A program made the translations under genes and the position numbers. DNA of 64,000 nt. Origin: Streptomyces sp. NBC_01264 (GTDB lineage Bacteria > Actinomycetota > Actinomycetes > Streptomycetales > Streptomycetaceae). Location: NCBI RefSeq assembly GCF_026340675.1, contig NZ_JAPEOX010000002.1:558001-622000 (forward strand). Direction: 5' to 3'. Shown one piece after another: positions 8,945 through 17,155 of the stretch (positions within the stretch are counted from its first letter, which is position 1; each line of letters opens with the position of its first letter). The notes under the pieces are model-generated. The model did not search any database. It worked only from the letters and a program-made list of their open reading frames with translations, and was not told the origin of the DNA.

Positions 8945-9023
8945 CCACCCCAGGGCCGCTCACCGACACGGCGGTCGAGACCGCCGCCCCCGAACCAACC
9001 CTCGACACGCTGGGAGCAACACG

Positions 9024-9596
9024 ATGACCATCCTCGGCCGACTCCTCAAGAACCGCAGGTCAGGCGAGAGCCAGGCCGCCTGGAACCGCCCGAACCTGCA
9101 CGGACCCGAACTCCTGGACCTCAGCAGCCGCAGCTTCGAGCACGGCGCCACGATCCCGACCGAGCACAACGCCAAGAACGCGGGCGGCCGCAACCTCTCC
9201 CCCCACCTGGCCTGGAACCCTCCGCCGGCAGGGACCGCCCAACTGCTGCTCGTCGTCGAGGACACCGACGTCCCCACCCCCAAGCCCGCCGTCCACTGCG
9301 TCGTCCTCATCGACCCGGCGGTCCACGACCTCCCTCCCGGCGCCCTCACCGCACGAGACCCCGCCCCCGGTGTCACGGTGCTGCGCTCCTTCATCGGACG
9401 CGGCTACAAGGGACCCGCGCCCATCAAGGGCCACGGACCGCACCACTACGCCTTCCAGCTCTTCGCCTTCGCGACCCCGCTGGACACCGCCCCCGGCCGA
9501 CCCGCACCGGACGAAGCACGGCCGGCCAAGCTGCTGCCGTCCATCACCGCCACCGTCCTCGCCCGGGGCCGACTCATCGGCACCGTGGAACGATGA
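9024..9596 (+). CDS. YbhB/YbcL-type PEBP (Raf kinase inhibitor-like) protein
   Basis: 190 residues with hallmarks of the phosphatidylethanolamine-binding-protein fold: the DxD-type region VVEDTDVPTPKPAVHCVV and the later GHGPHHYAFQLFAF (usual GxHxY/F motif). The cellular role of bacterial members is not established. The N-terminal 30 residues are rich in Arg/Asn and show no signal peptide. It follows the exporter by 79 bases on the same strand and may share its transcript. Confidence 0.85.
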   Translation: MTILGRLLKNRRSGESQAAWNRPNLHGPELLDLSSRSFEHGATIPTEHNAKNAGGRNLSPHLAWNPPPAGTAQLLLVVEDTDVPTPKPAVHCVVLIDPAVHDLPPGALTARDPAPGVTVLRSFIGRGYKGPAPIKGHGPHHYAFQLFAFATPLDTAPGRPAPDEARPAKLLPSITATVLARGRLIGTVER

Positions 9597-9672
9597 CCCG
9601 TACCGGCAACCCCACCGCAAGCGGCCGCCCATCGAAGGCGGACAGCTCCACGTGACCTGCCCGTGCCCTCGA

Positions 9673-10707
9673 TCACGCGCTTTCGGCCGGCCCCCGGCCC
9701 TGCGGGTGCCGGTTCGGCGAGCGCGAGGCCGCTCCGGTCGAGCGGGCGTACTCGGTGGGAGTCTGGCCGTAGTGCTTCTTGAAGGCTCGGGTGAAGTGAC
9801 TGCCGTCCGAGAACTGCCAGTGTGCGGCCAGTTCCGAAATGCTGAGGCGCCCTGACGGCGACTCAAGGGCGAGCCGTGCCTCATGCAGTCGCCGGTGGCG
9901 GATGTAGGTGCTCACCTGTTCACCCACCGCGGCGAACGCCCGGTGCAGCGTACGCGCGGAGACGTTGAGTTCACGGGCAAGCATCGCCGGGGAAAGGTCG
10001 GGATCAGAGAGCCGGCGGTCCGCGAGGTCCTTGGCCGCCTGGGCGAGCGCGGGAGCCAACCGCGGTTCCACGTCGTCGAACCGGCCCTTCGCCACCGCCT
10101 TGGTCATCTCGATCAAGGTGTTTTGGGCAGCTACCACCCCGGCCGGGCTCAGTTCGGCCACGGTCGCGTGAATCATGTCGGTGAGGGCCGTCAGCAAGCG
10201 CATCTCGGCCGAGTCCGCCGGCCCGGTGACGACCCGGTTTCCGAGGAGGGGTTTGAGCTCGCCGGGGGGCAGGACGAGGAACTTCGCCGTGAGGTGCGCC
10301 GTCGTGTCGAAGGCCGTCAGGCGCCCGAGGTGCCGGACGAGGAACTGCCCGGCCGACACGGTCTGATCGCCGTGACCGTGCGGGCCACCCAGAGTCCATG
10401 CGCCGCTCCGGACGACGTACATGGCAACCAGATCCTGATCGCCGCCCGGGACCTCAGCGGTGCGGGTCGCCGACGCGGCGTGAAGATCGGCGATCGCCGC
10501 ACCGTGCACCTTGGCCACATTGCCCTTGACCCGGAAATCACCGACCGTGTCCGGGCTGAAGGCCGGCAGTTGGAAGACGTCGTCGCCGACCTGCGTCTCC
10601 CATCCGCGCCGGAAGGCATCGAGTCCCCGTGGTGCGGAGTCCGGGGCGGTCGAGTCCACCGCGAACACCCCGCGCACACCGTCGACCTCCGCTCCAGTAG
10701 CGTGCAT
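9673..10707 (-). CDS. AraC-family regulator with AraC-binding-like N-terminal domain
   Basis: 344 residues. The C-terminal part has both HTH units of an AraC/XylS protein: MLARELNVSARTLHRAFAAVGEQVSTYIRHRRLHEARLAL, then ISELAAHWQFSDGSHFTRAFKKHYGQTPTEYAR. The N-terminal ~200 residues fit the AraC-binding-like-2 sensor seen in NphR/FeaR-like regulators. It is convergent with the PEBP gene and transcribed in the same direction as the oxidoreductase upstream, but separated from it by a strong hairpin, so it is probably a separate unit. Target genes are not evident. Confidence 0.88.
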   Translation of the reverse strand: MHATGAEVDGVRGVFAVDSTAPDSAPRGLDAFRRGWETQVGDDVFQLPAFSPDTVGDFRVKGNVAKVHGAAIADLHAASATRTAEVPGGDQDLVAMYVVRSGAWTLGGPHGHGDQTVSAGQFLVRHLGRLTAFDTTAHLTAKFLVLPPGELKPLLGNRVVTGPADSAEMRLLTALTDMIHATVAELSPAGVVAAQNTLIEMTKAVAKGRFDDVEPRLAPALAQAAKDLADRRLSDPDLSPAMLARELNVSARTLHRAFAAVGEQVSTYIRHRRLHEARLALESPSGRLSISELAAHWQFSDGSHFTRAFKKHYGQTPTEYARSTGAASRSPNRHPQGRGPAESA

Positions 10708-10740
10708 GCCTCCGCGACCCTCTCGTTCTCACTGCTTCAA

Positions 10741-10776
10741 CGCCGTCCTGTGGAACTCGTGTTCCGCAGGACGGCG
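10741..10776 (-). terminator. Strong hairpin, 16-bp arms
   Basis: Arms 10741-10756 and 10761-10776 are complementary over 16 positions with one G-T wobble and a 4-base loop (TCGT). It lies after the stop of the leftward oxidoreductase gene (10874) and before the leftward AraC gene (start 10707). No U-tract follows; actinobacterial terminators often lack one. It could instead be an operator for the AraC gene. Confidence 0.55.
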
Positions 10777-10873
10777 CCATGACCCATGTGGGCACCGTGC
10801 CAATCTTCCTATAGACGGATCGCATTGCAGCAGCCGAGAGGCAGAGAGCTGAGTTCGACGTGTGGGCCGGCAG

Positions 10874-11470
10874 TCAGCGGGCGATGGAGATCGCGAAGGG
10901 GGTGAATCCGTTGGCCCGGATGATGTGGGGGACGAAGAGGATGGCGGCTTCGGTGGCGCGGGCGGTCTGGATTCCGCCGAGGTCGGTGATCCATTCCTTC
11001 TGCCAGCCGAGGTCGATGAGGAGGTCACGGACGGTGTGTTTGGCCTGCGGGTCTTCGCCGGAGAGGAAGGCGGTCGGTGTCTGGGTGAGTGTGGCCGGTG
11101 CGGTCATCACGGGGAAGAGCATGGTGTTGAGGGTCTTGACGACGTGGGTTTCGGGGAGTGCTTCCTGGAGTTGTTCGGCGAGGCTGGAGCCGGGGTGGAT
11201 GAGGTCGGCGGGCAGTCCGACCGGTCCGTCGAGGGTGGCGTTGGAGACGTCCACGAGGATGGTGTCGCGCAGTTCCTCGCGCAGGGCGGTGAGGCGTTCG
11301 AGGGATCCGGCGCCGGGGGTGGCGTTGATGACGATCCGGGCGGCGTGGGCGGCGTGGGCGGCGGCGCCCGGTGTGCGGTCCGCGACGGCCACCTGGTGTC
11401 CGGCGCGGGTGAGGGCGGTGGCCAGGTTGCCGCCGACGCGGCCGTTTCCGAGGACTGCGATCGTGGTCAT
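10874..11470 (-). CDS. NADPH-dependent F420 reductase-like oxidoreductase
   Basis: 198 residues. The N-terminus is a Rossmann motif (IAVLGNGRVGGNLATALTRAGH) and the protein continues as in F420-NADP oxidoreductase/NAD-binding family proteins (VKTLNTMLFPVMTAP, DLGGIQTARATEA). Such proteins transfer hydride between NADPH and a flavin or deazaflavin; the actual acceptor is unknown. It is 43 bases downstream of the inositol-monophosphatase-like gene on the same strand, so the two are probably co-transcribed. Confidence 0.8.
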   Translation of the reverse strand: MTTIAVLGNGRVGGNLATALTRAGHQVAVADRTPGAAAHAAHAARIVINATPGAGSLERLTALREELRDTILVDVSNATLDGPVGLPADLIHPGSSLAEQLQEALPETHVVKTLNTMLFPVMTAPATLTQTPTAFLSGEDPQAKHTVRDLLIDLGWQKEWITDLGGIQTARATEAAILFVPHIIRANGFTPFAISIAR

Positions 11471-11513
11471 GGTGATGGGGTCCTTGCCTGTGTGGGGGGT
11501 GGGGTGGTCGGGG

Positions 11514-12332
11514 TCAGTGGGAGAGGGTGGTGACGGCCTGGGTGTGGAGGGCGGGGGCGGTGGCCAGGAAGCTTTCGCTCTGCGGGGTCCAGGGGCGGCC
11601 CTGGGTGTCGGTGATCCGTCCGCCGGCCTCGGTGACGAGGAGTGCGCCGGGCAGGAGGTCGGCCCGGGCGCCGGCGTACTGCCAGAAGGCGTCGATGCGG
11701 CCTGCGGCCACGTTGGCCAGGTGCAGGGTGGCGGGTACGGAGGTGCGGACGACGAGCGCGCCCGAGAGCATCGCGGTGATCGAGGAGCCGACGCGGCGCA
11801 CGACCGTCTCGTCCTCGTCCGGCCGGGCCTGGCTGGTGGCCACGATGCCCAGGCCGAGGTCGGTGGTCGGGGAGACGCGCAGTGGCCGGCCCTCGAGGTG
11901 GGCGCCGGCGCCGGTGAGCGCGGTGTAGGTTTCGCCGGTCAGCGGGAGGCGGACCACGGTGAGCACCGGCTGGTTCTCCCGTACGAGGGTGGCGGTCACC
12001 GCCCAGTCGGGCAGGGCGTGCAGGTGGTTGACGTTGCCTTCGGCGGGGTCCACGACCCACCACTCGCCGGGCGGCAGCGCGCCGCCGTCCAGTTCGTCCT
12101 CCACCCAGCCGGCGTCCGGGCGCAGGCCGGTGAGGCGGGGCCGCAGGATGTCCAGGGCCGCGTCGTCATTGGCGGCGAGCGCACGCATCAGCTCCTCACG
12201 CGTCTCGTAGCGCACCACCCCACCGAAACGCTCACGCAGCACCGAACCGGCCGCACGCACCGCGACCTCGGTCTGCTCGAGCAGGTAGGCGTCGGAGGAG
12301 ACCACGTCGGTGGCCTGAAGCATTTCGGACAT
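11514..12332 (-). CDS. Inositol monophosphatase-family protein, variant active site
   Basis: 272 residues with the overall plan of an inositol monophosphatase/FIG superfamily phosphatase. The second metal motif, normally WVVDPIDGT-N-F, reads WVVDPAEGNVNH here: the second Asp is Glu and the Thr is Asn. The C-terminal metal motif region (YAGARADLLPGALLVTEAGG) keeps an Asp, usually W-D-x-A-A. Substitutions at metal and phosphate ligands suggest an altered or lost phosphatase activity. Same strand as the oxidoreductase downstream and GMC enzyme upstream. Confidence 0.75.
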   Translation of the reverse strand: MSEMLQATDVVSSDAYLLEQTEVAVRAAGSVLRERFGGVVRYETREELMRALAANDDAALDILRPRLTGLRPDAGWVEDELDGGALPPGEWWVVDPAEGNVNHLHALPDWAVTATLVRENQPVLTVVRLPLTGETYTALTGAGAHLEGRPLRVSPTTDLGLGIVATSQARPDEDETVVRRVGSSITAMLSGALVVRTSVPATLHLANVAAGRIDAFWQYAGARADLLPGALLVTEAGGRITDTQGRPWTPQSESFLATAPALHTQAVTTLSH

Positions 12333-12448
12333 GGTGGTGCTCCTGTCTGAGGGGGGAGAGGGGGGGGAGAGGTCCGGTCGGGGCCGCATGCGGGGCACGA
12401 CGGGGGTATGTAGCGCGTTGTGGAGGCGCCGTGGGCGCGGAAGCAGCC

Positions 12449-13954
12449 TCAGCCGAGCAGCTCGGCGGCCCGTTCGGCGAGGGCGTAGACGGTCGCGTTG
12501 GTGTTGGCCGAGGGGATGGACGGCATCACCGAGGCGTCGGCGACCCGCAGCCCGGCGATCCCGTGGACGCGAAGGTTCGCAGGGTCGACGACGGCATCGG
12601 CGTCGGTTCCCATGCGGCAGGTGCCGGTGAAGTGGAAGTAGGGGCCGGTGGCCTTGCGGATGAACTCGTCCACGGCTTCGCCGCTCGTCCCGGAGCCCGG
12701 TACCGCTTCCTGCTTGCGCCATTCGGCGAACGCGTCGGCCTCCCCGATGCGGCGGGCGACAGCCAGGCCCCGGCGCATGACCTCCAGGTCACGGTCGTCG
12801 CTCAGGTAGCCGGGGTCGACGACGGGAGCGCCCGCGGGATGGGCGCCCGCCAGGCGCACGGTGCCGCTGCTGTGGGGCGCCATCGCGGAGAAGGCGATGG
12901 AGTAGCCGTTGGCCGGCGGCCGGCCCCATGCCGACGGCAGCGGTGCGGCGACGACGTAGACCTGAAGGTCCGGCCGGGCCGCGGCGGGATCGCTGTACAG
13001 CAGGCCCATCATTTCGGCCGGCGGGTTGGCAGGAAGGAACGGTACGGGCCGGCCGGCCTCGTACACCACGCCCGCCATCGGATGGTCCTGCAGATGGGAT
13101 CCCACTCCCGGCAGATCGGCGACGACGTCGATGCCGTGTTCGCCGAGGTGTCGTGCCGGGCCGATCCCCGACAGCATCAGGAGGTGCGCGGAACCGATGG
13201 CCCCTGCGGTCAGGATGACCTCGGCGCTCCCGGCGGACAGGTGCTCGCCACCCACGGTGTACTCGACGCCGGTGCACCGGCCGGCGGTGATGCGCAGCCG
13301 CCGCACGGTCGCGTCCGTGACGACGTCCAGGTTCGGCCGGTCGCGGAACGAACGGATGTAGGCGTCGGCTGCGCTCTGGCGGGCGCCGCCGGGCAGATTC
13401 ATGTCACTCCACCCGAACCCGGTCTCCAGCCCACCGCCGATGTCATCGGCGCGTGCGAACCCGGCCTGCACCGCGGCTTCGACACCCGCCGTGGCCAGGG
13501 GATGGGGTTCCGGAACCGGGGCGACCACGACCGGCCCGTCCGTGCCCCGCACGGCGGCATCGTGACGACGAGTGCTCTCGCTGCGGCGGAAATAGGGCAG
13601 CAGATCGTCGAAACCCCAGCCCGGAGCACCGAGTTCGGGCCATTCGTCATAACCGGAGCGGTGTCCCCGCAGGTGGTAGAGGCCGTTGATGCTCGACGAT
13701 CCGCCGAGGGCCTTGCCGCGCAGCACGTCGGCGACCCTGCCCGTACCGGCCTGCACGGTCGAGACGCCCGGCCAGAGGGAGGAAGGGTCGAACCCCAGGA
13801 ATCCCCAAGGAGAAGCCATCGCCTCGGTCGCGTCCCGGGCTCCCGCCTCCAGCAACAGCACCCTCACGTCGGGGCGTTCCGACAGCCGGGAGGCAATCAC
13901 GCACCCCGCTGTCCCCGCTCCCACAACGACATAGTCATAAGGGCTCCGACCCAT
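12449..13954 (-). CDS. GMC-family FAD oxidoreductase (choline dehydrogenase-like)
   Basis: 501 residues from ATG 13954 (an alternative ATG at 13972 adds six). The FAD motif (YVVVGAGTAGCVIASRL) is at the N-terminus, GMC signature 1 (GKALGGSSSINGLYHLRG) near residue 85, signature 2 (GAIGSAHLLMLSGIG) near 260, and the C-terminal HFTGTCRMG segment with the conserved catalytic His/Asn region (PSIPSANTNATVYALAERAA). Acts on an alcohol or polyol donor; substrate unknown. An insertion sequence starts 92 bases upstream of the start codon and may have separated the gene from its promoter. Confidence 0.88.
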   Translation of the reverse strand: MGRSPYDYVVVGAGTAGCVIASRLSERPDVRVLLLEAGARDATEAMASPWGFLGFDPSSLWPGVSTVQAGTGRVADVLRGKALGGSSSINGLYHLRGHRSGYDEWPELGAPGWGFDDLLPYFRRSESTRRHDAAVRGTDGPVVVAPVPEPHPLATAGVEAAVQAGFARADDIGGGLETGFGWSDMNLPGGARQSAADAYIRSFRDRPNLDVVTDATVRRLRITAGRCTGVEYTVGGEHLSAGSAEVILTAGAIGSAHLLMLSGIGPARHLGEHGIDVVADLPGVGSHLQDHPMAGVVYEAGRPVPFLPANPPAEMMGLLYSDPAAARPDLQVYVVAAPLPSAWGRPPANGYSIAFSAMAPHSSGTVRLAGAHPAGAPVVDPGYLSDDRDLEVMRRGLAVARRIGEADAFAEWRKQEAVPGSGTSGEAVDEFIRKATGPYFHFTGTCRMGTDADAVVDPANLRVHGIAGLRVADASVMPSIPSANTNATVYALAERAAELLG

Positions 13955-14041
13955 CGTGTCTCCGCTTCCCACCGCAGCACTGTCCGACCACCGGGTTCAG
14001 GGAAGACCCTCGATGATCAAAGCGCTGATTGCTTGCATGTA

Positions 14042-14058
14042 CTAAACTTGTCGTTTAT
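14042..14058. repeat. Left target duplication (CTAAA) plus left IS inverted repeat
   Basis: CTAAA at 14042-14046 followed directly by CTTGTCGTTTAT at 14047-14058. Confidence 0.85.
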
Positions 14059-15662
14059 GGTCCGATGTCGAACGCGACTCGCACTTGGTCGGCGTTTTCG
14101 CAGTTCAGCGGACGCGAAGGCGGCCTTCGCTTGATCCTGGGCTCCGTCACAGAGCGGATCAGCGCGAAGGCCGTGGTCATGAGTCTGATGGAGCAGGACG
14201 TCCTGCGGGACGCGTTCGCGGAAGTGTCACACTTCCGGTCGGAGTTGTACGCGTGTCTGACCGTGCGGGGCGATGCCTTGTTCGAGTTGTGCGACGCGTT
14301 GCTGTGCACGGACGGACCGGTGCGGACGCTCGTAGATCTCGCGCTCGCGCCTGAACACCGCCGTGGTCACGGTGGTTTGTACGGCGGTCTCAACCAGGGC
14401 CGGATCGATGTCGCCCGGCTGCGCCGGGCCCTGGCCGGGATGCCACTGCCGAGGGCGGCGGACGGCAGGCTGGTCCTGGCGGTGGACGTCTCGCCGTGGC
14501 TGAGGCCGGACGCCAATACCTGCGCTGACCGGGCCTTCTGCCACACTTTCGGCCGTGGCGTGGGCAAACACCAGATGGTGCCCGGCTGGCCGTACTCGGT
14601 AGTGGCCGCGCTGGAGAGCGGCCGCACCTCGTGGACGGCAGTGCTCGATGCGGTCCGTCTCCGGCCCGGCGCTGACGTGGCAGCGGTGACCACGTTCCAG
14701 ATTCGCGAGGTCCTCGAGCGACTCGTTGCAGCGGGCCAGTGGAAGCCAGGCGACCCGAACATCCTGGTCGTGCTGGACGCCGGATACGACGCTCCGCGCA
14801 TCGCTCACCTGCTGGCCGGCCTGCCCGTCGAGATCCTGGGACGGATGCGTTCGGACCGGGTGATGTGCCGGCCGGCTCCCACCCGCGAGGAGTTCCACAG
14901 GCAGCATCCCGCCGGCGGACGCCCACCGAGGCACGGCGGCGAGTTCGTCTTCGGCCAGCCCGAGACCTGGGGCTCTGAGCATGTCGTGACGGCCACGGAC
15001 ACCCGCCTCTACGGGAATGCGACCGCGCGGGCGTGGGACCGGCTGCACCCCAGGCTGACCCGGCGGGCCGCCTGGCTCGCCCACGGGGCTGAACTGCCCG
15101 TGATCGAGGGGACCGTCATCCGCCTGACCGTGGAGAAACTGCCCAGCGGCGGGGTCAACAAGCCGGTCTGGCTGTGGTGGTCGGGCACCGGCGCCACCAC
15201 CGCGGACGTCGACCGCTGCTGGCAGTCCTTCCTCCGACGATTCGACCTCGAGCACACCTTCCGCCTGTTCAAACAGACCCTCGGCTGGACCAAGCCCCGG
15301 CTCCGCAGCTCGGACGCGGCAGACCGCTGGACCTGGATCATCCTGGCCGCACATGCCCGGCTCCGCCTTGCCCGCCCGCTGGCCGCCGACCTCCGCCGGC
15401 CGTGGGAGAAGCCAGCGGAACCGAACAGGCTGACACCGGCCCGCGTCCGCAGAGGGTTCAGGAACCTGCACGCGCGGACCGGCACACCAGCCCGTGCACC
15501 AAAACCGACCCGCCCGGGCCCCGGCCGACCTCCCGGCTCGAAGAACCAGCGTCCCGCCACCCGCTACGACGTCGGACGCGTCCTCGCCACCGGCGAGCCC
15601 TACACCCGACCAGCACACCACAAAATCGGGACCAAACCCCGCCGAACTGGATAAACGACAAG
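14047..15662 (+). mobile_element. Complete insertion sequence, 1,616 bp, IS701/DDE_5-like
   Basis: The ends are defined by 12-bp perfect terminal inverted repeats: CTTGTCGTTTAT at 14047-14058 and its complement ATAAACGACAAG at 15651-15662. The element is flanked by a direct repeat, CTAAA, at 14042-14046 and 15663-15667, read as a 5-bp target duplication. One transposase gene fills the element and its stop codon lies inside the right repeat. Intact ends and an intact transposase suggest a recent, possibly active, insertion between the GMC oxidoreductase promoter region and the downstream AraC locus. Confidence 0.88.
14179..15654 (+). CDS. IS transposase, DDE type (IS701/NF041680-like)
   Basis: 491 residues from ATG 14179, which has GAAGG eight bases upstream; in-frame ATG 14065 would add 38 residues but lacks a Shine-Dalgarno sequence. 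Candidate catalytic acids are Asp103 (LAVDVSPWL), Asp200 (VVLDAGYDA) and Glu358 (RRFDLEHTFRLFKQTLGW), the last with the usual downstream aromatic/basic context of DDE_5 transposases. The C-terminus is Pro/Arg/Lys rich (PGPGRPPGSKNQRP), like an AT-hook. No frameshift was seen, so the enzyme looks intact. Confidence 0.88.
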   Translation: MSLMEQDVLRDAFAEVSHFRSELYACLTVRGDALFELCDALLCTDGPVRTLVDLALAPEHRRGHGGLYGGLNQGRIDVARLRRALAGMPLPRAADGRLVLAVDVSPWLRPDANTCADRAFCHTFGRGVGKHQMVPGWPYSVVAALESGRTSWTAVLDAVRLRPGADVAAVTTFQIREVLERLVAAGQWKPGDPNILVVLDAGYDAPRIAHLLAGLPVEILGRMRSDRVMCRPAPTREEFHRQHPAGGRPPRHGGEFVFGQPETWGSEHVVTATDTRLYGNATARAWDRLHPRLTRRAAWLAHGAELPVIEGTVIRLTVEKLPSGGVNKPVWLWWSGTGATTADVDRCWQSFLRRFDLEHTFRLFKQTLGWTKPRLRSSDAADRWTWIILAAHARLRLARPLAADLRRPWEKPAEPNRLTPARVRRGFRNLHARTGTPARAPKPTRPGPGRPPGSKNQRPATRYDVGRVLATGEPYTRPAHHKIGTKPRRTG

Positions 15663-15667
15663 CTAAA
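15651..15667. repeat. Right IS inverted repeat plus right target duplication (CTAAA)
   Basis: ATAAACGACAAG at 15651-15662 followed directly by CTAAA at 15663-15667. The transposase stop codon TAA (15652-15654) lies within the repeat. Confidence 0.85.
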
Positions 15668-16099
15668 GCCCGGGCTTCCCTTCTGCTGTTGAATCCTAGG
15701 AACGCCGACACGGCACGCACTTGAACCTCCGCGACGTTCGTTCGGAACCTCAGCGCCATACGAGCGGCTGTCGCCACGGCCTCGGCGGTCACAGTCCCGC
15801 AGTATCCGGTTCCGTTGCCCCTCGCCATCGGCGCCGGCCCGGGGACCGGCCCCCTGCGGCCGGCTGGCGGGTCCCCCACCCCCGTGGGGGGACTCCGCTC
15901 CAACCGGCGTTGCCGTGCCGCCCGTTCGGTGCGGGGACGGTTGCCACGCTATCGCCGGGGGATGGCCTCCCCCAGGGCCGTACGCGCCAGCAAGGGGACC
16001 GAGCGCGCCACGGGGGGACCCTGCGCGCCATGTTGGGGACAGCAGGTCGCCAACGCCCCGGGCGACCTGGTATTTCACGCTGGACTACGCTCTGCCACT
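15668..16099. other. Gene-poor interval after the IS, several G/C hairpins
   Basis: No convincing gene. Two foldback sequences are visible: GTCCCCC/GGGGGGAC around 15871-15894 and GGGGGA/TCCCCC around 15961-15976. Short open stretches on the minus strand have a coding-like look but no recognisable family. The interval contains the upstream region of the AraC gene at 16100. Confidence 0.4.
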
Positions 16100-17155
16100 G
16101 TGGTCTCGCACGCACATCAGGGGACAACCTCCTCCGCCCTCGCCCGTCTGAGCGTCAACGTCGCGCGGCTGGTCGGCATAGGTCCGCACGGATACGCCCA
16201 CTTGCCGGGCATGGCGCCCCAACACCTCAACGACGACCTGTGCCGTACGCCCGCGGCGACGGCCATCCGGATCGCGGAGCTGACCACGGTCCAGGCACCC
16301 TGGACCGAGATGTCCGTACTGCTGGCCCGGGAGTCGGGCATCGGCACCCTCGGGGTCTGGGACTACCTGATCACCTCCGCGCCGACTCCCCTGGAGGGGA
16401 TCCGCGACGCCGCGGCCTACTTCGCCACCGTCGCCGACCCCCTGACGGACGGCATGCGGATCACCGAGGACGGCGAGCGCGTCACCATCAGCCACCTCAA
16501 TCGGGCCGACATCGCCCACGAGGCGGCCTGCGGAATCCGCGGCTACGCCCTCGGCCTGTACCAACGCCGGCTCGGCGAGGCCGCGGGGCGGCGCCTCGTC
16601 CCGCTGCACGTCTCCCTCGCCGCCAAGGCGCCCGCGCGGCACGAGGTCCTGGTCGAGCTCTACGGCACCCGGCGCATCGAGTTCGAGGCCCCGGCCAGCT
16701 CGATCACCTTCCGCGCCGCCGACCTCGACTCCCCGACCCCGCACGCCCAGCCCGGGCTGTCGGCCGTACTCCGCCGGCACGCCGAGCAGAGCCTCGCGAG
16801 CGCGGTCCCGCTGCACGACTGGCCGGCCCTCTTCCGTACCGCCCTGGGCTCCGCCCACGACGAGGGGGCGCCGACGCTGTCCTCGGTCGCCCGGCGGATG
16901 AGCATCAGCGCGCGCACCCTCCAGCGCCGCCTCGAGGAGCACGGCACGACCTGGAGCGAGGAGGTCGAAACCGTACGGCGGGACCTCATCGCCCGACTGC
17001 TCCACGACACCGACCTCAGTGTCGACTCGGTCGCCGCCCGGAGCGGTTACGCGGACGCCCGTGCCCTGCGCCGGGCCGTCAGGCGCTGGTACGGCACGAC
17101 GCCCGCCGCCCTGCGCCGCGCCGGGCGCGGCGCCAACACTCAGGCCGGGGTGTAG
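16100..17155 (+). CDS. AraC-family regulator (OruR/ArgR-like, Arabinose_bd domain)
   Basis: About 351 residues from a suggested GTG at 16100; the frame is open further upstream, but composition before 16100 is not protein-like. The N-terminal ~200 residues follow the pattern of the AraC arabinose-binding/OruR-type sensor domain (ARLVGIGPHGYAHL ... WDYLITSAPTPLEGIRDAAAYF). The C-terminal HTH pair is clear (LSSVARRMSISARTLQRRLEEHGTTWSEEVETVRRDLI and VAARSGYADARALRRAVRRWYGTTPAALRR). The 3' end overlaps the convergent LysR gene by 16 bases. Ligand and targets are unknown. Confidence 0.82.
   Translation: MVSHAHQGTTSSALARLSVNVARLVGIGPHGYAHLPGMAPQHLNDDLCRTPAATAIRIAELTTVQAPWTEMSVLLARESGIGTLGVWDYLITSAPTPLEGIRDAAAYFATVADPLTDGMRITEDGERVTISHLNRADIAHEAACGIRGYALGLYQRRLGEAAGRRLVPLHVSLAAKAPARHEVLVELYGTRRIEFEAPASSITFRAADLDSPTPHAQPGLSAVLRRHAEQSLASAVPLHDWPALFRTALGSAHDEGAPTLSSVARRMSISARTLQRRLEEHGTTWSEEVETVRRDLIARLLHDTDLSVDSVAARSGYADARALRRAVRRWYGTTPAALRRAGRGANTQAGV

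Noticed and set aside
14065..14178. Upstream ATG 14065 as the transposase start
   Set aside because: No ribosome-binding sequence; ATG 14179 has GAAGG at good spacing and begins where the recognisable protein begins.
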